Source: CALCNS01 sp964425745 (lineage in GTDB: Bacteria; Bacillota; JAAYKD01). From it: a DNA stretch of 17,181 bases. Below, one piece after another: positions 1-7,343 of this stretch; within the stretch, counting starts at the first letter, position 1; the number at the start of each line of letters is the position of its first letter. Below the pieces are notes generated by a model. It was not told where the DNA came from and ran no database searches. It saw only the letters and a program-made list of their open reading frames with translations. The position numbers and the translations under genes are program-made. The stretch is from positions 1 through 17,181 of the forward strand of contig CAYRNW010000037.1 of NCBI GenBank assembly GCA_964425745.1, read 5' to 3'.

Positions 1-45
1 GACGGCTGCCACGGAACCTGTGGTTCTCATCCGGCTGCAATGTAA
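1..45 (+). CDS. Possible 3' end of a host gene
   Basis: Frame 1 is open from the window edge and ends with TAA at 43-45. It would encode the last 14 residues of a protein, DGCHGTCGSHPAAM, rich in Cys, His and Gly. The stop codon runs straight into AAAAGCACCCC, the left half of the proposed host terminator, which fits a gene that ended at that terminator. The other two forward frames are also open over this short stretch, so the frame choice rests on the stop position alone. I do not recognise the protein. Confidence 0.35.
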   Translation, partial: DGCHGTCGSHPAAM

Positions 46-78
46 AAGCACCCCTAATGAAGCGTTCACTTAGGGATT
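44..78. other. attL, left element-host junction
   Basis: Host half-site AAAAGCACCCCTA (44-56) is followed by the element half-site ATGAAGCGT (57-65) and the arm TCACTTAGGGATT (66-78). The arm is an inverted copy (11 of 13) of 17103-17115 at the other end. The centre of symmetry falls between 56 and 57, giving AA as the probable crossover dinucleotide. Inferred from sequence symmetry and from the serine recombinase encoded at the other end. Confidence 0.72.
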
Positions 79-105
79 GAACAAAAAACCAAGTGAACAG
101 CTTCA
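61..105. repeat. Inverted repeat/hairpin at the left end of the element
   Basis: GTTCACTT (64-71) is exactly complementary to AAGTGAAC (91-98). The flanking AAGC and GCTT extend the pairing around a one-base bulge. The loop is about 19 bases and contains AGGGATTGAAC. The structure overlaps the left attP arm (66-78), so it could matter for recombinase or excision-factor binding. There is no T tract after it, so it is not a normal terminator. Confidence 0.5.
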
Positions 106-117
106 AACGGGGGCAAA

Positions 118-170
118 AGAGACCAGTCACCATCAGGCACAAATGCTTGAAGTGGCTGGTCTTTCCTTTT
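118..170. terminator. Bidirectional terminator at the left end of the element
   Basis: GACCAGTCAC (121-130) pairs with GTGGCTGGTC (152-161) with one G-T pair, and outer A-T pairs extend the stem. On the + strand the stem is followed by TTTCCTTTT (162-170), which would stop read-through from the host side. On the - strand it is followed by TCTTTT, which would end the leftward defence operon whose last stop codon is at 228. The loop is long (21 bases), so efficiency is uncertain. I see nothing further in 171-227. Confidence 0.6.
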
Positions 171-227
171 AGGTATTTTAAATTTCTGATATCTACACAA
201 GATTTAATATGAACCACATCTAGATTG

Positions 228-520
228 TTAATGTTTCTTGTATTCAACTGACAGAATAAAATCTGCCATTGTCATTGAAGCATTTACAATAAGCCTTGCA
301 TGATGTTCATCAATCCCGATACGCTTAACTCCAACACCGTGAGCATCGCTATCCTTATTCCGCATTTCGGAAATTGCAGAAACAATTTTCTCTAACCCTG
401 ACAGAAGCATATTTATTCGCTTATCAAAATTCTTGTCACCATGCATATTATATAAATCTTTAACCTGTTTATATAAAGCCCCAATATCACCAGAACTAGA
501 CGGCGTTTCGCCCTTTTTTT
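228..520 (-). pseudogene. Abortive infection (Abi_C family) gene, 3' part cut off by the insertion sequence
   Basis: This is the C-terminal third of the abi gene whose 5' part lies at 2957-3575. It encodes EKKGETPSSSGDIG onward and ends ...FILSVEYKKH. The stretch with RNKDSDAHG and DEHHARLIVNAS is the hallmark of the Abi_C domain (abortive infection C-terminus), with conserved His residues late in the domain. The apparent ATG at 539 lies inside the insertion sequence end and has no reason to be a real start. Removing the insertion sequence and one 7-bp duplicate joins the halves in frame: CYVI plus EKKGE. Alone this fragment probably has no promoter and is unlikely to be made. Confidence 0.85.
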
Positions 521-527
521 CTATGAC
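521..527. repeat. Target site duplication, left copy (CTATGAC)
   Basis: CTATGAC at 521-527 is repeated at 2957-2963, directly outside the ends of the IS21-family element. Seven bp is within the 4-8 bp range known for IS21 relatives. The perfect copy suggests a fairly recent insertion with no later rearrangement. Confidence 0.9.
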
Positions 528-570
528 TGTGTTTGGCAAGATAAAAATCTACCAGAGTGGAAGTTAAGAA
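528..570. repeat. IS left end: terminal inverted repeat and inner repeat
   Basis: The terminal part starts TGTGTTTGGCAAGATA. The inner block TGGAAGTTAAGAA (558-570) matches the block at the other end at the same 30-base offset. A related ATCTACCAG lies between them (548-556) and is also present near the right end. Confidence 0.8.
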
Positions 571-594
571 TCTTGCCACCCCCGAAACCAATCG

Positions 595-1317
595 TTACTG
601 CATTTTCGAATGCTGAAGTCGGTAGCTCTGACCTTCATGCAACAGGAGTAAGCCATGGTGCACCAAGCGGTCCAAGATAGCCGTCGTCAGTTTCTGGTCA
701 TAAAAAATAGTATTCCATTCATCAAAAGGTAAATTTGTGGTAATAATCACACTCCTTTTTTCATAGCAAGCAGAAATGGCTTCAAACAAGAGTTGTGTTC
801 CGACCCGCTCGAACGGGATATAGCCCCATTCGTCAAGGACTAGGACCTGCGCCTTGTCCAGCTTTTTCCAGAATTTCGTTTCGGCATTCTGAGCCCTAGC
901 CTGGGACAGAAGGTTAACCAGCCGGCTTGTTTTGAAATACAAAACTCTGTAATCCCGCCGACAGGCTTCTATTCCAAGAGCCGTCGCCAGATGGGTTTTA
1001 CCGGTGCCTGGACGGCCATAAAGGATCAGGTTCTGCTTGTTTTTGACAAAGTCACAGGAGCGCAGAGTATCCGCAGTTATGCCGCCTGGCAAGGTCACGT
1101 TGGAAAAATCGAAATCTTCAAAGCTTTTCATCAAGTCAAATCCAGCCTGCTGGATATAGCGGTTGCGCCGCTCCAGTTCACGGTCGCGGACAGCCTCTGT
1201 CAGAACCTTGAGGAGAAACTCCTCTTGAGTTTCGGCGTGTATTGCGGCATACGCCTCAGCAATATGTGACCCCAGCCGCAACTGCCGGCACAGATCGCGG
1301 ATCATTTGCTGCTGCAT
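595..1317 (-). CDS. istB: IS21 family helper ATPase IstB
   Basis: AAA+ ATPase of the DnaC/IstB type that assists the IstA transposase in target choice and strand transfer. The 240-residue length is normal for the family. Walker A GRPGTGKT lies at residues 101-108 and Walker B VLVLDEWGY at about 158-166. A sensor-like IITTNLPF and a RLVHHG arginine segment follow. The start codon overlaps the end of istA by 16 bases, and a second in-frame ATG (codon 5) overlaps the istA stop as ATGA, so translational coupling is likely with either start. The frame is undamaged. Confidence 0.95.
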   Translation of the reverse strand: MQQQMIRDLCRQLRLGSHIAEAYAAIHAETQEEFLLKVLTEAVRDRELERRNRYIQQAGFDLMKSFEDFDFSNVTLPGGITADTLRSCDFVKNKQNLILYGRPGTGKTHLATALGIEACRRDYRVLYFKTSRLVNLLSQARAQNAETKFWKKLDKAQVLVLDEWGYIPFERVGTQLLFEAISACYEKRSVIITTNLPFDEWNTIFYDQKLTTAILDRLVHHGLLLLHEGQSYRLQHSKMQ

Positions 1318-2822
1318 GCGACACCTCCCATGAGTTTGGCGTAGGGTGTGAAATCAAGGGAATACTCCTTGAGCTTTGGAACATAGTCGGGCACATCGTT
1401 CTTGGGGATCTGCCCGGGTTTGTTTCGGACAAAGGCATAAGCAGAAACCAAAGTGTCCGCATCCTTGGGCGCCATTCTGACAGCATCGCTGAGTGCACTC
1501 ACGGATTGGTCCAGGCCATCTTCCCGGCAAGTTTGAGCAACCACCTTCATAACCAGCTTCTTGCCGTCAAGATCACAGTCACCAAGAAATTGGCGGACCG
1601 GTTCAGGCAATCCCTGAAAAAAACTGCTGTACTTCAAGGCCGTAGGCCGCCGTGCCAGTACATCCAGATAAGGTCCCCAGATCATTGACTCTTTGTTTTT
1701 GCCGTACAGTCGTTTATGGATGACAAATGGCTGCATTTTTTCATCCAGGACCGTCACATGGTATGCGTCAAGCTTGAGTGTCACTTCCTGTCGAGCCATG
1801 TTTCCGGCTGTCGAATAGCTATTATTCTGGAGTTTGGCCATGGCATACTGATTGGTTCTGGCCAGCACATAACGGCAGACTTCAAAATCATATCCGGGTA
1901 GCGGATTCATCCCAGCCTTGTCTTCCTCAAACAGCTGCCAGACCGGTTTTTCGTGCTTGTAGTGCTCACGATCAAGATCTTGGTCGCAGGCCTTAAGCAG
2001 TTCGCGGTTATAGGCTTCCAGATCGTCCATTTGCGGGACCGGGACAAAGTAATTGCGCCGACTGTAGCCCACGTAATTCTCCACGGATCCCTTCTCATGA
2101 CCAGCGGCCGGGTTGCAAAAATTACTGTCAAAACCATAATGACACTGCAGACGCCGAAAGTTATCGGTAATTTCACGTTCCCCCTGAGCTTTAATTGCTT
2201 TGACTGCAGTCGACATATTATCAAAACGGATGACCGTTGGTACATAACCCATATGCTGGAAGATGTTTTTCAGTCCCTGTGCCAGACATTCAAAGTTCTG
2301 TCCCTTGAACAACTGGGTGAATTTGGCGTCTGAATGCGGCAGTGTCAGGGCCAGATGGCTGCCTTCATAATAGATGCCCATTTCATAGAAACAGGTGGTG
2401 CCAAAGTCTACCTGAGCTTCACCTGCCGGGTGCAGCAGCGGAAGTGACGCCTGCTTTTGTTGGCCCAACTCACGTTTTAAATCCGCCACCAGATCCCGAA
2501 TCGCACGATCCGATATATCAAATGACTTGTTGTCAGCAGTTGCCTGATTCTTCAGCCGTCTGTAGACACACGTGGCTGTATGTCGCTGTTTGCGCGGCGC
2601 AGTCTCGTCTGCTATTAGCCACTCCCGTACCTGATCGCGGTACGGGTCAGTTTTACTTCGGCGTTTGTGCTTGACGGGTTTGGGCAAGCTGAAATCCTCC
2701 TGCTCGACATACTTGGCCACCGTTTCCCTGGCGTGTCCGGTTGTTCTGGAAATTTCTCGTATGCTTTTGTCTTTCTCGAAGTACTCATACCTGATATGAT
2801 AGATATGCTCCATTGTCAACAT
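1302..2822 (-). CDS. istA: IS21 family transposase IstA
   Basis: DDE transposase of 506 residues. An N-terminal helix-turn-helix (about 15-45, REISRTTGHARETV) would bind the element ends. The catalytic core shows D139 in AQVDFG, D201 in IRFDN and E248 in GHEKGSVEN, the usual IS21 triad context. A C-terminal beta-rich Mu-type domain and tail follow. The chosen ATG has AAGGA nine bases upstream. An ATG three codons in, with GGAG upstream, is nearly as good. Its 3' end overlaps istB. No frameshift or stop interrupts it. Confidence 0.95.
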   Translation of the reverse strand: MLTMEHIYHIRYEYFEKDKSIREISRTTGHARETVAKYVEQEDFSLPKPVKHKRRSKTDPYRDQVREWLIADETAPRKQRHTATCVYRRLKNQATADNKSFDISDRAIRDLVADLKRELGQQKQASLPLLHPAGEAQVDFGTTCFYEMGIYYEGSHLALTLPHSDAKFTQLFKGQNFECLAQGLKNIFQHMGYVPTVIRFDNMSTAVKAIKAQGEREITDNFRRLQCHYGFDSNFCNPAAGHEKGSVENYVGYSRRNYFVPVPQMDDLEAYNRELLKACDQDLDREHYKHEKPVWQLFEEDKAGMNPLPGYDFEVCRYVLARTNQYAMAKLQNNSYSTAGNMARQEVTLKLDAYHVTVLDEKMQPFVIHKRLYGKNKESMIWGPYLDVLARRPTALKYSSFFQGLPEPVRQFLGDCDLDGKKLVMKVVAQTCREDGLDQSVSALSDAVRMAPKDADTLVSAYAFVRNKPGQIPKNDVPDYVPKLKEYSLDFTPYAKLMGGVACSSK

Positions 2823-2901
2823 CTCCGATCTTCCTTTCAGTTGTTAGGCTAACTAAAAGGATACATGATTCGGGGGCGCGGCAGTGGAGCTTTTTATTCT
2901 C

Positions 2902-2956
2902 CAACTGGTAGATTTCTTAACTTCCATTGTGGCTGGTTTCTATTCTGCCATAAACA
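2902..2956. repeat. IS right end: terminal inverted repeat and inner repeat
   Basis: Read inward on the - strand it starts TGTTTATGGCAGAATAG. The inner block TGGAAGTTAAGAA occupies 2926-2914, followed by an ATCTACCAG copy. Position and order mirror the left end. Confidence 0.8.
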
Positions 2957-2963
2957 CTATGAC
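2957..2963. repeat. Target site duplication, right copy (CTATGAC)
   Basis: Identical to 521-527 and adjacent to the right end of the insertion sequence. Read on the - strand as GTCATAG it forms part of the abi codons for Val-Ile-Glu. Confidence 0.9.
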
Positions 2964-3575
2964 GTAGCAGAACACTTCTTCGAGCAATGTTCTTGATTTT
3001 GTAACAGCGCTGTCATAATTGCCATTTTCAATATCATGCATTGCACGGACGGAAATATCTTTAATATATTCTCTATCAATAGCTTTTATTTTAGGAGCAT
3101 CTATTTCTACTTTACTTCCGATTTTTCGAACAACGAATTGTTTGCCAATTACCGCCAATTCATTACCACCAAAAAATAGCAATCCATTTATCTGATTAAT
3201 AATTTCGGATGTAATTCGTTTATAAGAATCTTCGATTGTTTCAGCAGAGTGTCCTGACAATATCTTTTTAAATTGTTCTTTCGAAAACAAAAAAGCAAGC
3301 AAGTCAGAACACTTACCGTTTTTTATAGAATGCTCAAGCAATTTATCAAGATACTGCCATCGACTTAAATTTGTACCTCCCCAGCTATACGAGGCAGGCA
3401 AACCAAATAATGTTAATATACCACAAATATCTGGCCCGCTTAAGTATGGCATAGCGACTGTAATATCATTTCCGATATCTGTTTCAATTGTTCCGTATTT
3501 TGTATCACCATCAAGTATGGCTATTATTTCTTTTGACCTTAATAAATTGTAGGATTCAGTATTTGATTGAACCAT
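2957..3575 (-). pseudogene. Abortive infection (Abi_C family) gene, 5' part cut off by the insertion sequence
   Basis: N-terminal two thirds of an abortive-infection-type protein, running from MVQSNTESYNLL to RTLLEEVFCYVI, where the insertion sequence interrupts it. The last segment (YDSAVTKSRTLLEEVF) is the start of the Abi_C domain, completed by 228-520; the intact protein would have 303 residues. Past the junction the present frame reads only four more residues plus stop. I place the start at 3575 because AGAAGGTGAT sits seven bases upstream; the ATG at 3614 has no ribosome site. It follows hsdR by 53 bases on the same strand and was probably the last operon gene. Abi_C proteins are linked to phage exclusion, but this subfamily's mechanism is not known to me. 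In its present state it is probably inactive. Confidence 0.85.
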
Positions 3576-3628
3576 ACTTACCATCACCTTCTTATTATGA
3601 ATTTCAGTTACCATAAATAATATTTAAT

Positions 3629-6600
3629 TCAATTCTTGGCATAAGATGATTCATCTTCTGCCACTTTACTCAACTTTGTTTTTGAATTTGAAATATAAGC
3701 CCTCTTTTTAAGCTTTTCATATAATACTGCTCCGATTGACTCCATGACTTGTTTCATCATGTCAGGATCAGAGAACATTCTTACGAAGAAATCTTCATTC
3801 TGTTCGTACCTAGTAGCAGCCATTTCTGGAAAGTCTTTTTCAAACAACAGCATAAAGGTTTTTCTGTCATTATTCTCTGCATAGTTCTGCCATTTTTCTT
3901 CTGAGGCATAATCGTTTTCAATTTGTAGTAGCACCTTATCCATTTCAGTAAAGTTTGTTCCGAACTTCTCGTTGATTTTTTCGATTATTATTGTAAGAGG
4001 GTCTTTTTTCTTTTCACGCCGACCAGCCTCACCAGTGATAGGGCGGAAACCTTCTTCTGTGCTTTCTAACTCTATTCCTCCTTCAAAATCCTTTTCAAGG
4101 CGATAGTACTCCAATAGAACCTTGTCGTCTATAATTACCTTATCTCGACCGCCCTTCGGCAGCATAGTGTAAAGAAACTTTGTATATACACTGAATTTGT
4201 GTATGTCTTTATCGAACAAACGACATACCTGAGTGATAAAAGAATAGATCCGGTTGAATCTAGCTAATGTTGACTTAAACAAGTCTTGTCTGTCTTCTTC
4301 CAAAGCATCGAAGCGATCAAGTGCAGGTCGAATAGTTCCCTGTAACTTTCCTAAATCACCTGCAGATTGATCTTTTTTTGAATAGAAGATATCTGCAAAA
4401 CGCTCTATTTCCATCTGTTGATATACACGGAATTCATCAAGCGTGTTCTTTATATCATATATAACATTAGGATTAGTTTCTTCCTCCAGAACCGTTTCCT
4501 CATAATACGGTTCAAAGGATTTTCGAATATCCTCAGAGGAATTTACAAAATCCAAGACAAAGATATCAAGTTTACTCCGCATAGTGCGATTTAAGCGAGA
4601 AAGAGTCTGAACCGCCTTAACACCGGATAGCTTTTTGTCTACGAACATCGTGTGTAATAGTGGCTCATCAAATCCAGTTTGATATTTCTCAGCAACAATG
4701 AGCATTCCAAATTCATCGGTATGGAATGCATCTGGTAAAGCCTTTTCTCTGATTGTTTCACCATCCCGGTTTTTATTCATCTTTTCCTCGGTAAAGGTTT
4801 GTCCATTGTCTTCAACTTCACCGGAGAATGCAACCAGTACCTCTAAGTCATTATAACCCTTTACTTTGATTTGACGCCGGAATTCCTGTACATACCGTAC
4901 TGCATGAAGACGGGACGGAGTAATAACCATGGCCTTAGCTTTTCCACCAATTTTGTGTTCGGTGACATTCCTGAAATGCTCAAGCATAATCGTGGTCTTT
5001 TGAGAAATATTGTGCGGATGCAATGTTTCAAAGTTTCGGATTGCATTAACTCCGGCAACTGTGTCCAATTCAGGATCGTCTGGAATAGCTTTGGCAATCT
5101 TATAATACATTTTATAAGTCATATAATTTTTCAATACATCAAGAATAAAGCCTTCCTCAATAGCCTGACGCATAGAATATACATGGAAGGGATGATACTT
5201 GCCTGTTTCATCCTTCCAGCCAAACATATTTAGTGTTTTATCCTTAGGAGTGGCAGTGAAAGCAAAGAATGACAGGTTTTCATGAATTCCCTGTGCTGCA
5301 AGTTCATCCAGCAGTTTATCCTCATCGTCTTTTCGTGCTGCTTCCTCTGCGTTTTCCATCTCAGAATATTCTTCCAATATTTTTTCTGTATCTGCAAGCG
5401 CTCGTTTTAGCTTTTTCGCTGCATCACCAGTTTGAGAGGAGTGCGCTTCATCCACGATTATCGCGAAGCGCCTATTACCTGAGTTGACTTCTTTATAGAT
5501 AACAGGGAACTTTTGCAACGTGGTTATGATAATGCCAGTCCCAGCTTCAATAGCATCCTTTAGTTGCTGTGAGTTCTTATCTATTTTTTGAACAACACCA
5601 TCTACATGATCAAATTGGTATACGGTGTTTTGCAATTGGCTGTCCAATACACGCCGATCCGTAACTATTATGACAGTCTGAAAAATCTTTTCATCATTTT
5701 CATCATGTAGCCCGACTAAACGATATGCAAGCCATGCTATAGAATTGGATTTTCCAGATCCTGCACTATGCTGAATAAGGTAGTTATGTCCGGAGCCATT
5801 TTCTTTTACCTGCTCTAATAGTTTGGTTACAACATCTAACTGATGGTAGCGTGGAAATATCATGCGTTCAGATGTTATTTCACCAGTGTTCCTGTCCCTT
5901 TCAACTTCAAGGTGCATATACTTGTTTAAAATCTCAAGCAGACGATCTTTACATAGAATATTTTCCCAAAGATATGCAGTATCATATCCATCACTGTTTA
6001 CAGGATTTCCTTTACCGCCGACATTGCCCGCGCCATTGGAGCCTTGATTGAAAGGGAGGAAGTAGGTTTTACCACCTTCAAGGCGCGTGGTCATATATAC
6101 GTTAGTCAGGTCAACTGCAAAATGTACAAGTACACGGTTTTTGAATTCAAAGATAGAATCGTTACCCGCGCGGTCAAATTTATACTGCGCAATTGCATTG
6201 GAAGTGTCCTGTCCTGTAAATTGGCATTTCAGTTCCATTGATACAACAGGAATGCCATTTAGAAACAGAACGATATCTATACTGTTTTCATTTGTAAGGG
6301 AGTAATGCAACTGCCGTGTACAGTGTAGGATGTTGTCAGCATATTGTTTTTGACTGGTTTCATTAATTGATGTTTCTGGCTTCCAATAAACAGCGCGGAA
6401 CTTTATGCCACGATCAGTGAATCCTTTCCGAAGCACTTTAAGCAGTCCAACCATTTTTACTTCGCGGTAGAAACGGTCAATGATTTGCTTTTCACTATCT
6501 GATCCATAAATTTTCTCATACCGTTCCCACTGCTTTGGCTGACTGATTTTTATGAAAGAAATAAAGGTATCCTTGTCCAGCGCTAGTTTTCGGTCGAAGT

Positions 6601-6694
6601 CCTTTGGATTGCCTTTTGTAAAGCCACCATCTGTGCAAAGATAGTTTTCAATATCTTCTTCAAAGCGCTTTTCTTTTACATCAAAATCGGACAT
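3629..6694 (-). CDS. hsdR: Type I restriction enzyme, R subunit
   Basis: Motor and nuclease subunit of a type I restriction-modification enzyme; with HsdM and HsdS it translocates DNA and cuts unmodified DNA far from the site. Length 1021 residues, normal for the family. The N-terminal nuclease shows D140 and E154-x-K156 (IDIVLF...SMELK). The SF2 helicase has Walker A AGSGKS (311-316), DEAH (415-418), FTATP (479-483), motif V IVAEKYQTGFDEP (666-678) and motif VI QTLSRLNR (696-703). A helical C-terminal part follows. The ribosome site AAAGGAGGTGAA lies inside the last codons of the upstream gene, whose stop is two bases before the ATG, so the two are tightly coupled. All key residues are present, so it should be active. 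Confidence 0.97.
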   Translation of the reverse strand: MSDFDVKEKRFEEDIENYLCTDGGFTKGNPKDFDRKLALDKDTFISFIKISQPKQWERYEKIYGSDSEKQIIDRFYREVKMVGLLKVLRKGFTDRGIKFRAVYWKPETSINETSQKQYADNILHCTRQLHYSLTNENSIDIVLFLNGIPVVSMELKCQFTGQDTSNAIAQYKFDRAGNDSIFEFKNRVLVHFAVDLTNVYMTTRLEGGKTYFLPFNQGSNGAGNVGGKGNPVNSDGYDTAYLWENILCKDRLLEILNKYMHLEVERDRNTGEITSERMIFPRYHQLDVVTKLLEQVKENGSGHNYLIQHSAGSGKSNSIAWLAYRLVGLHDENDEKIFQTVIIVTDRRVLDSQLQNTVYQFDHVDGVVQKIDKNSQQLKDAIEAGTGIIITTLQKFPVIYKEVNSGNRRFAIIVDEAHSSQTGDAAKKLKRALADTEKILEEYSEMENAEEAARKDDEDKLLDELAAQGIHENLSFFAFTATPKDKTLNMFGWKDETGKYHPFHVYSMRQAIEEGFILDVLKNYMTYKMYYKIAKAIPDDPELDTVAGVNAIRNFETLHPHNISQKTTIMLEHFRNVTEHKIGGKAKAMVITPSRLHAVRYVQEFRRQIKVKGYNDLEVLVAFSGEVEDNGQTFTEEKMNKNRDGETIREKALPDAFHTDEFGMLIVAEKYQTGFDEPLLHTMFVDKKLSGVKAVQTLSRLNRTMRSKLDIFVLDFVNSSEDIRKSFEPYYEETVLEEETNPNVIYDIKNTLDEFRVYQQMEIERFADIFYSKKDQSAGDLGKLQGTIRPALDRFDALEEDRQDLFKSTLARFNRIYSFITQVCRLFDKDIHKFSVYTKFLYTMLPKGGRDKVIIDDKVLLEYYRLEKDFEGGIELESTEEGFRPITGEAGRREKKKDPLTIIIEKINEKFGTNFTEMDKVLLQIENDYASEEKWQNYAENNDRKTFMLLFEKDFPEMAATRYEQNEDFFVRMFSDPDMMKQVMESIGAVLYEKLKKRAYISNSKTKLSKVAEDESSYAKN

Positions 6695-6696
6695 GG

Positions 6697-7341
6697 TTAA
6701 TTCACCTCCTTTAGTGTTTTCTCAAATTCTATTTTTGCTTGTACCATACCAGATAGCAGATTATAGAACAATTTCAAATAATGAGTGTATGCCAAAATAC
6801 ATTCTATTAAATAATCATTCCACTTTTCAGGATGCTCATGACTAACCTGAATCATGATGCTATTTTCCCCCGTGATCTGTGTCGATTGAAAAAATGCTTT
6901 GTCTGAAAAGTGAATATATCCACAAGCATTTCCATACACCGTTTCAAACCTTTCATCAATATTAGCCAATTGATTTTTTAGGTAAAAGTCTTTCATTTTC
7001 TTACCATTTTTATCCTTGAGTGTATCCAATTTTTCTCCAGAAATTAGCTTATTTACTACTTCACCTCTATCAGCAGCTATTATAAGTGCATATGATCTTA
7101 AACAGTTATCCATTTGAACTCTCAGTAGTATGCCTGCACATGATAGATTTCTGCTTTTTATCATTTCAACAAATCCATCCGTTAGATGAATACTCTTATC
7201 TAATACCGAACAAGCGTATAAATCAACATCGAGCAATGTTTCACTGATAATTCCTCGTGCCAATTTTATTGCTTGGTTATTTAGAATATTAAGTTTTTCT
7301 ATAAGAGGCTCAACCGTGTTGATATATTCATCATTATCCAC
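6697..7341 (-). CDS. Unrecognised helical protein encoded between hsdS and hsdR
   Basis: 214 residues, predicted largely helical, without signal peptide or membrane segment. Noticeable segments are SCAGILLRVQMDNCLRSYAL (about 65-85) and GNACGYIHFSDKAFF (about 135-150). The arrangement of a helical bundle with a conserved G-x-I-H-x-S resembles HEPN-like or DUF5677-like proteins, but I cannot see a clear R-x4-6-H nuclease motif, so this is only a suggestion. I prefer the GTG at 7341, seven bases after GGAGG; a GTG at 7347 overlaps the hsdS stop but is only one base from GGAGG. It is locked between hsdS and hsdR with no spacer, so it is co-translated with the restriction enzyme. It may be an accessory or regulatory factor of the system. 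Confidence 0.85.
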   Translation of the reverse strand: MDNDEYINTVEPLIEKLNILNNQAIKLARGIISETLLDVDLYACSVLDKSIHLTDGFVEMIKSRNLSCAGILLRVQMDNCLRSYALIIAADRGEVVNKLISGEKLDTLKDKNGKKMKDFYLKNQLANIDERFETVYGNACGYIHFSDKAFFQSTQITGENSIMIQVSHEHPEKWNDYLIECILAYTHYLKLFYNLLSGMVQAKIEFEKTLKEVN

Positions 7342-7343
7342 AA

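Larger units (their letters stand above)
528..2956 (-). mobile_element. IS21-family insertion sequence, 2429 bp
   Basis: The ends are TG...CA. The terminal 22 bases (528-549 and 2935-2956) are imperfect inverted repeats (16 of 22). A second identical block, TGGAAGTTAAGAA, lies at 558-570 and, inverted, at 2914-2926, exactly 30 bases from each end, which fits the multiple transposase-binding repeats of IS21 ends. It encodes overlapping istA (DDE transposase) and istB (AAA+ helper) on the - strand, the standard IS21 layout and size. It interrupts the abi gene in the same orientation and is flanked by a 7-bp duplication. It looks intact and possibly active. Confidence 0.95.

Noticed and set aside
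228..539. Separate 103-codon gene starting at 539
   Set aside because: Its start lies in the insertion sequence end and its remaining sequence is the in-frame continuation of the abi gene, so it is a fragment, not an independent gene.
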